From: an uncultured Hyphomicrobiales bacterium
GTDB taxonomy: Bacteria > Pseudomonadota > Alphaproteobacteria > Rhizobiales > Beijerinckiaceae
NCBI GenBank assembly: GCA_903824185.1
Contig: CAIJVU010000024.1
Span: forward strand, 1-45,826
Reading direction: 5' to 3'
DNA length: 45,826 nucleotides
The translations under genes and the position numbers were made by a program. This document shows, piece after piece, positions 1 through 5,803 of the stretch. Position 1 is the stretch's first letter, and the number at the start of each line of letters is the position of its first letter. The notes beneath the pieces were generated by a model. It had not been told where the DNA came from and did not search any database. It saw only the letters and a program-made list of their open reading frames with translations.

Positions 1-85
1 CGAACCGTTTTGCCATCTTGTCTTCCAGTCGGAACACATCCAGATGGGATTTTGAAATGTCCACGCCAATGTTATGATCAGTCAT
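1..85 (-). CDS. IS110-family transposase, N-terminal part (cut by window edge)
   Basis: Read on the minus strand, an ATG at 85 opens a frame whose first 28 residues contain the stretch IGVDISKSHLDVF. This is the hallmark N-terminus of IS110-family DEDD transposases, and the Asp in VDIS is the first catalytic acidic residue of the RuvC-like domain. A GGAG lies 5 bases before the ATG. The rest of the gene continues left of the window, so intactness cannot be judged. IS110 elements move through circular intermediates guided by structured element RNA in the flanks, so the palindromic DNA just upstream (216-273) may belong to the same element. Confidence 0.8.
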   Translation of the reverse strand, partial: MTDHNIGVDISKSHLDVFRLEDKMAKRF

Positions 86-215
86 CTTCTCCGTGTCCTA
101 TGCTTGTCATGCGTGACTTGTCACACGCGTATCCGTTCAGGCCCTTGGGGAAGACGGCGGATGATCAAACTCTGGAGCGGTCCATCACGACCCTGCCATT
201 TACGATCCAACCGCC

Positions 216-273
216 GCCACTACCCGCCATTAATGGAGTGGCGGGTAGTGGCTCCATTATACCTCAGGAGCCA
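216..273. repeat. Two overlapping inverted repeats upstream of the IS110 transposase
   Basis: A 13-bp perfect inverted repeat (GCCACTACCCGCC at 216-228, complement at 240-252) overlaps a second 7-bp one (TGGCTCC at 249-255, GGAGCCA at 267-273). The two share bases 249-252, so only one hairpin could form at a time. The region lies between the IS110 start and an IS3 remnant. It may be a subterminal repeat or flank structure of the IS110 element, or a terminator-like relic. No family assignment is possible from this piece. Confidence 0.55.
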
Positions 274-276
274 TAC

Positions 277-414
277 TCAGCATAAGACAAGCCATTGCGT
301 TGCGTGATGCTGCGCCTCCTCGATTGTTTCGATGATATATTGATCGAGCCATTCATGCCCAGCCTGCTTCAAAATCCCCAATATTTGCGTCTCGCTAAAT
401 CGACTGGTCTTCAT
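277..414 (-). pseudogene. IS3-family remnant: OrfA start fused in frame to OrfB end
   Basis: A 45-codon minus-strand frame starts with MKTSRFSETQILGILKQA, the classic N-terminus of IS3-family OrfA. It then jumps directly to HEWLDQYIIETIEEAQHHA, which is normally near the C-terminus of OrfB. About a thousand bases of transposase are missing and the join is in frame. The expected OrfB tail is also lost after TQWL. A good Shine-Dalgarno (AGGAGG) precedes the ATG. The IS left end appears to run to about 485. The product cannot be a functional transposase because the DDE domain is gone. Confidence 0.8.
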
Positions 415-487
415 TGTGAACCTCCTCGTTCATTTTGCCGAGAAAATTCTACTTTTGAACCCCATTAATGACAGGGGGGATTACCGG

Positions 488-618
488 AGGCCCGCGCTTC
501 ACTCGGACGCACCATCGACGGCTTCTATAATGCTCAACGACCCCATTCCAGCCTTGACAGAAAAACTCCTGATGAGGCCTACTTCAACCCGCTCCCCGCA
601 ATCCAGCAGGCAGCATGA
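488..618 (+). pseudogene. IS3-family OrfB C-terminal fragment
   Basis: A plus-strand frame with no start of its own encodes EARASLGRTIDGFYNAQRPH followed by SSLDRKTPDEAYFN and a stop at 616-618. This is the conserved C-terminal end of the IS3-family OrfB DDE integrase domain. It begins abruptly where the oppositely oriented IS3 remnant ends (about 485), so one IS appears to have interrupted another and the rest was lost. The IS tail probably continues to about 665. Confidence 0.75.
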
Positions 619-1018
619 CAAAGGCAGAAATCCACTTATCAAGACACGCTGATCTGTTCAAACAAACCGAGCCACTTCTACCGCCGGTTTTGTTGCAACC
701 ACAGATACGGTGGTCAGGCTGCAGAAATACCAAACCAACGCGCTGAAGGAAGCGAATTTCATTGCGTAATGTCTGGCCCAAGTGATGCAATATCATCAAG
801 ATAAAGATCATGACAACGGTGCTTGGGCTTAAGTCTCCACGTCTGACAAAAACTTGCCGCATTTTTTTGAGATTTCGGGATCGGCTTATGGAGCAAATGC
901 CGACATTCTTGGCGGCATGGATACAATTAAAAATCATAACAAATCGAGGACATCGATCATAACAGCGGAAAATACCAGTTCTGGCTGACTTAAAGTCTGG
1001 TGGCACTTGAACTGCCAT
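619..1018. other. Gene-poor stretch between IS remnants and tyrosine-recombinase element
   Basis: Some 400 bases follow the IS3 OrfB fragment with no gene I recognise. A 147-codon minus-strand frame (584-1027) is open, but it has an unusual composition and no recognisable motif. Plus-strand frames are broken by stops. The first ~45 bases resemble an IS3 right end. The only other structure seen is a degenerate copy (861-884) of the 24-base motif that brackets the tyrosine-recombinase element. Probably degraded DNA. Confidence 0.5.
861..884 (+). repeat. Degenerate third copy of the att-like 24-base motif
   Basis: This 24-base stretch matches the motif at 1039-1062 at 20 of 24 positions, including an exact 12-base end TTTCGGGATCGG. 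The opposite palindrome arm, 21 bases upstream (842-851), matches only about 6 of 10. It sits 178 bp left of the better copy. It could be a recombinase-binding arm site, or a scar of an earlier integration. Confidence 0.5.
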
Positions 1019-1019
1019 C

Positions 1020-1062
1020 GATCCCAAAACCCATCTCCATTTTCCTGACCTTTCGGGATCGG
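1020..1062 (+). repeat. Left att-like palindromic site of the tyrosine-recombinase element
   Basis: The left arm GATCCCAAAA (1020-1029) and right arm TTTCGGGATC (1051-1060) form an imperfect inverted repeat around a 21-base centre. The same design, with the same 21-base spacing, recurs at 5388-5428. The right 24 bases (1039-1062) match 5407-5430 at 22 of 24 positions. Inverted recombinase-binding arms around a core are typical of tyrosine-recombinase attachment sites. The two copies lie exactly at the two edges of the five-gene recombinase operon. Assignment as attL is inference. Confidence 0.65.
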
Positions 1063-1093
1063 TTCCTTTTTAAAGACCCGCCACAATCGTGGC

Positions 1094-1435
1094 ATGAGTC
1101 GCAAACATATCCACAAGACCTCAAGGTTGCACAGCAAATCAGATCGGCCGTATCCATCCGTTGGTGACGTCCCTGCATGGGCGCGTGACGCCAGCTATGG
1201 CAGAGTGGTGGATGGTGGTGCTGTAGCGAGTTCATCCTTACTGGCCTTTGATCAAAAAGCTTTGTCATCACCCAACCTGCTGACAATTGCGAATGTTGCG
1301 GCATCACTGCAGGTATCTACCAAAACAGTCCGCCGCCTCATCGATCGTTGTGAATTGGATGCAATTCGGATTGGGCGGTCGATCCGCATCCAGCCTGAGG
1401 CCCTTAAACTTTTGATCGGCAGGAGGGCGAGATGA
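1094..1435 (+). CDS. Helix-turn-helix (excisionase/MerR-like) protein
   Basis: This 113-aa protein has a C-terminal half (about residues 57-113) that reads as an HTH_17/excisionase-type DNA-binding domain: NLLTIANVAASLQVSTKTVR, then a wing with IRIGRSIRIQPEAL. Proteins of this fold act as recombination directionality factors or small regulators in integrative elements. The N-terminal half is unrecognised. The ATG directly follows a small palindrome (GCCAC-AATC-GTGGC, 1080-1093) and lacks a Shine-Dalgarno, so the start is uncertain and the palindrome may be an operator. The gene begins 31 bp after the left att-like site, and its stop overlaps the next gene by ATGA. Xis role is inference. Confidence 0.7.
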   Translation: MSRKHIHKTSRLHSKSDRPYPSVGDVPAWARDASYGRVVDGGAVASSSLLAFDQKALSSPNLLTIANVAASLQVSTKTVRRLIDRCELDAIRIGRSIRIQPEALKLLIGRRAR

Positions 1436-1695
1436 GTATTTTGGGTGTTCAGCCAATTTGCTGTTGTCGCCATTCGAGCACATTTTTTGTAATGCTTTTG
1501 GGTGGCATTGTCGGTTTTTGCTGCAATGGGTTGGTATGGTCGGGTGTTTGTACTACTAGAAATTATATCTATGATTTTGTTTGGTTATTTTTATTGTCGT
1601 TATTATTACGTGTGTTAGTTCGAATTCTTTTCGTACTTGTAGTAATAACGATTTTGGGTTATTGTCCACTTATGTCTTCACGGGGCCATCCATGA
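1432..1695 (+). CDS. Small cysteine-rich, membrane-like protein in recombinase operon
   Basis: This 87-aa reading frame lies in a T-rich stretch. A perfect Shine-Dalgarno AGGAGG (1421-1426) sits 5 bases before its ATG. The ATG overlaps the stop of the HTH gene (ATGA at 1432), and its own stop overlaps the ATG of the first recombinase (ATGA at 1692). Six cysteines are spread through the first ~40 residues. Hydrophobic runs at about residues 18-36 and 49-77 would make two membrane segments. I recognise no family. T-rich DNA tends to encode hydrophobic peptides by chance, but the precise coupling at both ends and the strong ribosome site favour a translated gene. It could also act mainly as a translational coupler for the recombinase. 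Confidence 0.55.
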   Translation: MSILGVQPICCCRHSSTFFVMLLGGIVGFCCNGLVWSGVCTTRNYIYDFVWLFLLSLLLRVLVRILFVLVVITILGYCPLMSSRGHP

Positions 1696-3467
1696 CCACT
1701 TCTAAGCCTTCACGAGCCACTTTGGCAGACCTTTTGGACCTGATTAATACAACCGATTGGCCATATCGGGTCAAAATGGACGTCCGATCGGCTGTCCGAT
1801 CGGTCGGGCGACTTATTGGGGCCGAATTGGCCGAAATCGAAGCGGATGTGCCTTCGCTGCGCCGTCGACTTGAAGCATTATCACCCGAGACGGTCGGCCT
1901 GACCAAGGGACGGTGGAACAATATCCGCAGTTTATTTGGTAAAGCCCTTGCTCTGGCCGTCGACGTCATTCCCTCCCGCGCAAAAGAACCGGTTTTACCA
2001 GAATGGGCTGCAGCCTTGGCACTTATTCCCGAAAACCGCAGATGGCATCTTACGCCACTCGCAAGGTTTCTGGGATCACGAGGGGTATTGCCTTCCAATG
2101 TTACCTCATCAGACCTTGAGGCCTATCATGCGGCCCTGATTTCAGATCGCTTGCGGTCAGATCCTGAAGGGACGTGGAATTCGATCACCTGGTCATGGAA
2201 TGCCTGCGTCAGGGAATTTCCGGCTTGGCCGCAAATCTTGATCGATCGGGTCTCACGCAAAGAAAGTTATATTTTGCCCTGGGATTCTTTTGATCCCGCC
2301 TACCAAGCCAATTGTGAGGCCTATCTCTATCGCCTGGCCAATGTGGACCTTTCGGCCGATGACGGACCTTTACGTGCCGCTCGCCCCGCCACAATCGAGA
2401 CGCGGCGCTATCAATTACGCGTTTTAGCATCAGCACTGGCCCTTAGCGGCCATGAAGCGTCAAAAATAACTTCAATCACTGACCTCTTAACACCCGAAGC
2501 GCATGAGAAGATCTTGCGCTTTTTTCTTGATCGCCATGAAGGCAAAACTTCGCCCCAGGTTGCGCAACTGGCAGGGTTTTTACGCGACCTCGCCAAGCAC
2601 TGGGTCAAGTTGGAAGGGCCAGCTTTCGAAAAAATCCGCCGTATCGCCTCAAAACTCGCCATGCCGCGCCAGGGAATGACCAGGAAAAACCGTGAACGAT
2701 TGTCTGCCTTTGATGATCGCGCGATTGTTGCCCGTTATCTCAATCTGCCGCAAGAAATCCGGCGGGATGTCGAAAAGAGCAAGAGAAGCAACAGATCACG
2801 TGCCGTTCTCGCTGGTATTGCGGCCGCTATTGCCATTGAGCAAATGGCGCCCATTCGCCGCAAGAACCTTGCAGGGCTTTTATTAACGAAAAACCTCATC
2901 CATCGCGGCAACAAACTTTATCTCGGATACAACGAGAATGAGACCAAGAACGAAATCGATATCGAATTCGAATTACCCGAAGAGACGGTGGATATCCTCG
3001 CCTGGTATGTGCGCGAATGGCGGCCGGTCCTTTTATCAGAGCCTAGCGATGCCCTTTTTCCTGGCGAGAACGGCGAGGCCAAAAATCCGAATACGCTGAG
3101 CGTCCAGGTCAAAAATGTGATTAAGCGCTATCTCGGCATCGAATTCAATATGCATTTGTTCAGACATGCGGGGGGCAAAATTTTCCTGGATGCAAAGCCC
3201 GGGCAGTATGAGGTCGTTCGCCGTGTTCTCGGACATAAGTCACTTGCCACAACGACTTCGATTTATACTGGCGCTGAAACACGATCGGCCGGACAACTCT
3301 TTGCACAAGTGATCAATGACCGCCGCCTTGATCTTGAAGCCGAACTCAAAACCAAACATGGCAAAAAAGCAGCGCGTTCAATCGTAACGGTGAAGCAGGC
3401 GACAGCACAGAACAAAGTGCCTCGCACGTCAGCACACTGGCCCAAAAAGTCAGGAGCCAAATCATGA
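1692..3467 (+). CDS. Tyrosine recombinase, large (TnpB-like), first of pair
   Basis: This 591-aa site-specific recombinase/phage-integrase family protein has its catalytic domain in the C-terminal third. Visible residues are Arg389/390 in PIRRKN, a Lys in NETKNE, His488 and Arg491 in HLFRH, His515 in GHKS and the nucleophile Tyr525 in SIYTG. The full R-K-HxxR-H-Y set is present. The long N-terminal part (about 380 residues) would carry arm and core DNA binding. An in-frame ATG at 1581 would extend it, but the ATG at 1692 fits the ATGA overlap with the upstream gene and the protein-like sequence starting at MTTSKPSRAT. Its size is close to TnpB of Tn554 (about 630 aa). It overlaps the second recombinase by 4 bases. 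Confidence 0.9.
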   Translation: MTTSKPSRATLADLLDLINTTDWPYRVKMDVRSAVRSVGRLIGAELAEIEADVPSLRRRLEALSPETVGLTKGRWNNIRSLFGKALALAVDVIPSRAKEPVLPEWAAALALIPENRRWHLTPLARFLGSRGVLPSNVTSSDLEAYHAALISDRLRSDPEGTWNSITWSWNACVREFPAWPQILIDRVSRKESYILPWDSFDPAYQANCEAYLYRLANVDLSADDGPLRAARPATIETRRYQLRVLASALALSGHEASKITSITDLLTPEAHEKILRFFLDRHEGKTSPQVAQLAGFLRDLAKHWVKLEGPAFEKIRRIASKLAMPRQGMTRKNRERLSAFDDRAIVARYLNLPQEIRRDVEKSKRSNRSRAVLAGIAAAIAIEQMAPIRRKNLAGLLLTKNLIHRGNKLYLGYNENETKNEIDIEFELPEETVDILAWYVREWRPVLLSEPSDALFPGENGEAKNPNTLSVQVKNVIKRYLGIEFNMHLFRHAGGKIFLDAKPGQYEVVRRVLGHKSLATTTSIYTGAETRSAGQLFAQVINDRRLDLEAELKTKHGKKAARSIVTVKQATAQNKVPRTSAHWPKKSGAKS

Positions 3468-4546
3468 GCGGTGGGCTTTATGGACGCGGCAAGGCACCTG
3501 AGCGCGAATGTCTGAAACTCGCCTTATGGCCTGCGGAAGACCGCAGACGTTGGCAACTTGCGCTCGAGCCCGGGGATTATTTTGACGATACCAAAGGTGC
3601 CCGTGCCAACCACGCAAAGAAGTCAAACGAGGGCACAGAAAAAGGCTATGGCCGTTTGCTGACTTATCTTCAACATTATAACAAAGACTTGCTAAAATTG
3701 CCGCCAGAAGATCGTCTTACCCCTGAATGTGTAAAAGCTTATGTCAGCCATCTCCAAGAAATAGGCAATTCGACCCAAACCATTCTAGGGCGTCTTCAAG
3801 CACTTTCCGATATTGCAAAGATTATGGCCCCTGAAAAAAATTGCCAATTCATCAAGGACCGCGCAGCACGCATCCGCGCGCGCCACAAGCCCGTTCGGGA
3901 CAAGAAAGATATTAAGCTATCCGACGAGCTACTGACCTTGGGCCTTAAACTGATGGCACAAGCAGAAAGCTATGAATCCCTTGAAGCCGCGATCAGTTTT
4001 CGAGATGGATTGCTGATTGCCTATCTGGCGCTCATCCCGGTTCGTCGACGCAACATCGCCGATCTTATTCTCGGCGAAAACCTCGTCACCATCGATGGCG
4101 GATGGCTTATCATATACGACGAAACCGAGACCAAAACCTATGAATTGCATGAGACTTTACTGCCCGGAATCCTGAACGAACCACTGCAAGCTTATCTCTC
4201 GATACATCGTCCTTATCTTCTTGCGCGCGAGGGGCGCTGGACGAGCGATCCGAACAACGCACTCTGGATCTCGAAAGATGGATCAGCGATGACGCAGATG
4301 GCAATCTATGATCGTATTCGCGCTCGCACCAAAGACGAATTCGGAAAACCGATGAGCATTCATGCATTCCGTTATGCAGCCCCTACAACCCTTGCAATCG
4401 CCGATCCTGTGAACGTCCGGATCGCAGCGCCTCTCCTGGGCCATCGTACATTCACCACAATAGAGACCTATTATCAGCAAGCCCAGACAACTGAAGCCCA
4501 TTGTGATTACGTTTCAACACTTGCTAAACGGAGGAATGAACGATGA
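3464..4546 (+). CDS. Tyrosine recombinase, small (TnpA-like), second of pair
   Basis: This 360-aa tyrosine recombinase retains the full catalytic set: Arg194/195 in PVRRRN, Lys in ETKTYE, His300 and Arg303 in HAFRYA, His327 in GHRT, and Tyr336/337 in ETYYQQ. Its length is close to TnpA of Tn554 (about 361 aa). A Shine-Dalgarno AGGAG (3452-3456) lies 7 bases before the ATG, which overlaps the stop of the preceding recombinase. Two different, apparently intact recombinases in one operon suggest a heteromeric synaptic complex, each binding one arm of the palindromic sites. That division of labour is inference. Confidence 0.9.
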   Translation: MSGGLYGRGKAPERECLKLALWPAEDRRRWQLALEPGDYFDDTKGARANHAKKSNEGTEKGYGRLLTYLQHYNKDLLKLPPEDRLTPECVKAYVSHLQEIGNSTQTILGRLQALSDIAKIMAPEKNCQFIKDRAARIRARHKPVRDKKDIKLSDELLTLGLKLMAQAESYESLEAAISFRDGLLIAYLALIPVRRRNIADLILGENLVTIDGGWLIIYDETETKTYELHETLLPGILNEPLQAYLSIHRPYLLAREGRWTSDPNNALWISKDGSAMTQMAIYDRIRARTKDEFGKPMSIHAFRYAAPTTLAIADPVNVRIAAPLLGHRTFTTIETYYQQAQTTEAHCDYVSTLAKRRNER

Positions 4547-5403
4547 AGGTATCGAAGAAGACAACACGCCAACCAAAATCTTGCGAGAAATCTCCGCCAC
4601 AAAATTTGACGTTTACAATGCCTTCAATTGATACACTCAAGGACTTTGGTTGTGAGCTTGAATTCTCAGAGAGCCAGATTCATGAGTTATCAATTGTTCT
4701 TAAGCATATTGAGGCGGATCTTTCTTTTGCAAGCGGTATTATGGATAAACTGCCGCCTCGGCGAAAACTCATTCAGCGACTGAAAAATCTCGAAAAGATT
4801 ATTCATATACTGAAGGACGAACTCAGACGCAGCGAAAAAGATCTAGAACATTTTCTACCGCATGATGTAGGAAGCTTCTTGGGTAAAGCGATGTCACTTT
4901 CTGCAATGAACGACGCTTTAGGAAATGATTCATTCCCTATACATGTCGATCTTGCAATTTCAACGGCTCATACAAATGGTCAAGCCATCGATCAAAGACA
5001 AATCGAAAAACTTCAAACGCCAAAACGTGAATCGCTTGGCCTAAATCACTCCGACAAATTACTCCCGTATCTGATCAAGGGTATTCATGATCCATTGCAT
5101 ATTTGGGTCGAGCTAGACCGTTTGAATAAAGGTGGGAGATCTCCGGATATGCGCAGGCGTTTCATTATATATTGGCTTGCCTATTATTCCCCTGAAATTC
5201 TTGGCCGACCAGCAGCCGCTGCCATTACAGGTCAATTCGTGCATCTTTGTGAAAAAATATTCCTCACGAATGAACTTAATGTTGATGGCTTAGAAAAAGT
5301 TATACCAACACTTGTAAAGCAAGCTCGTGCAGACCGGAAAAAGCAACATGAACCAGATACGGACCAAATGGCTCGTTTACAGATTTTGATCCCGAAACCA
5401 TGA
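4543..5403 (+). CDS. Unknown protein, third member of recombinase operon
   Basis: This 286-aa protein belongs to no family I recognise. It has no tyrosine-recombinase RHRY motifs, so this is not a recombinase trio. Residues about 45-105 are charged and predicted helical, possibly coiled coil (LKNLEKIIHILKDELRRSEK). A second helical block covers about 170-270. A Shine-Dalgarno GGAGG (4530-4534) precedes the ATG, and ATGA overlaps the stop of the second recombinase. By position it corresponds to TnpC of Tn554 but is more than twice as long. Its last codons fall inside the right att-like site (5388-5428), so integration or excision would recreate or alter its C-terminus. AT-rich compared with the recombinases. 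Confidence 0.75.
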   Translation: MKVSKKTTRQPKSCEKSPPQNLTFTMPSIDTLKDFGCELEFSESQIHELSIVLKHIEADLSFASGIMDKLPPRRKLIQRLKNLEKIIHILKDELRRSEKDLEHFLPHDVGSFLGKAMSLSAMNDALGNDSFPIHVDLAISTAHTNGQAIDQRQIEKLQTPKRESLGLNHSDKLLPYLIKGIHDPLHIWVELDRLNKGGRSPDMRRRFIIYWLAYYSPEILGRPAAAAITGQFVHLCEKIFLTNELNVDGLEKVIPTLVKQARADRKKQHEPDTDQMARLQILIPKP

Positions 5404-5430
5404 TGTATTTTCCTGGCCTTTCCGGATCGG
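5388..5430 (+). repeat. Right att-like palindromic site of the tyrosine-recombinase element
   Basis: The arms GATCCCGAAA (5388-5397) and TTTCCGGATC (5419-5428) flank a 21-base centre, the same layout as 1020-1060. The 24 bases at 5407-5430 match the left copy at 22 of 24 positions in direct orientation. The centres to point of offset are 4368 bp apart. The site overlaps the stop codon of the fifth element gene. Interpretation as attR is inference from symmetry and position. Confidence 0.65.
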
Positions 5431-5461
5431 CTTTCATGTTTGAGATCGTCACGATGACGCC

Positions 5462-5719
5462 ATGGTTGAACTGCGTCATAACTCGTCTCCTGCCAAGAGA
5501 AAGCGTTCCCGCCGCAAGGCGGACGAGCGCCTGCCGCGGCTTGGGCTCAAGCCACTTGACACGGAAAAGCGCCTTCTTAAGCCCAGACAACGCATGCCCG
5601 CCAATCAATGGGCACCGGAAATTAATTCAGACCTTACCCCGGATTTCCCGATCACAAATGCAGAAATCGACGCAATTCTGCTCCTTATTGGCGATGATCT
5701 CAAAACCATCCTTGGATGA
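5462..5719 (+). CDS. Small unknown protein upstream of serine recombinase
   Basis: This 85-aa frame has a very basic N-terminus (KRKRSRRK) and a C-terminal helix-like segment ending DDLKTILG. I recognise no domain. Small uncharacterised genes commonly precede large serine recombinases in alphaproteobacterial islands, which is the main support. No clear Shine-Dalgarno is visible, and a different frame (5400-5807) is also open, so this call is moderate. It begins 32 bases right of the att-like site and 85 bases before the recombinase gene. Confidence 0.45.
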   Translation: MVELRHNSSPAKRKRSRRKADERLPRLGLKPLDTEKRLLKPRQRMPANQWAPEINSDLTPDFPITNAEIDAILLLIGDDLKTILG

Positions 5720-5803
5720 TCTATTTACCGCGATCCCTATGGATTGTATTTTGCTCTATCCCAAAACCATGTCCAATCCATCCCAGATGATCGGAGACAT
5801 CCC

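Larger units (their letters stand above)
1020..5428 (+). mobile_element. Compact two-integrase tyrosine recombinase element
   Basis: Five plus-strand genes (1094-5403) are joined by four successive ATGA stop/start overlaps and flanked by near-identical palindromic sites at 1020-1060 and 5388-5428. The right site overlaps the last codons of the fifth gene. The content is a HTH protein, a small membrane-like protein, two tyrosine recombinases and an unknown protein. Two tyrosine recombinases plus a third non-recombinase protein recall Tn554 (TnpA, TnpB, TnpC) and, more loosely, RIT and GInt elements. I do not know a described element with this exact five-gene set. No cargo is visible inside the bracketing sites. 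Confidence 0.65.

Noticed and set aside
584-1027. 147-codon open frame on the minus strand
   Set aside because: No motif or ribosome site, unusual composition, and it overlaps the att-like motifs and IS tail.
1581-1691. N-terminal extension of the first tyrosine recombinase
   Set aside because: The extension reads as translated T-rich DNA, has no ribosome site and ignores the ATGA overlap at 1692.
1692-5403. Recombinase-in-trio (RIT) element
   Set aside because: Only two of the three long genes have the tyrosine-recombinase catalytic residues; the third has none, so it is not a RIT.
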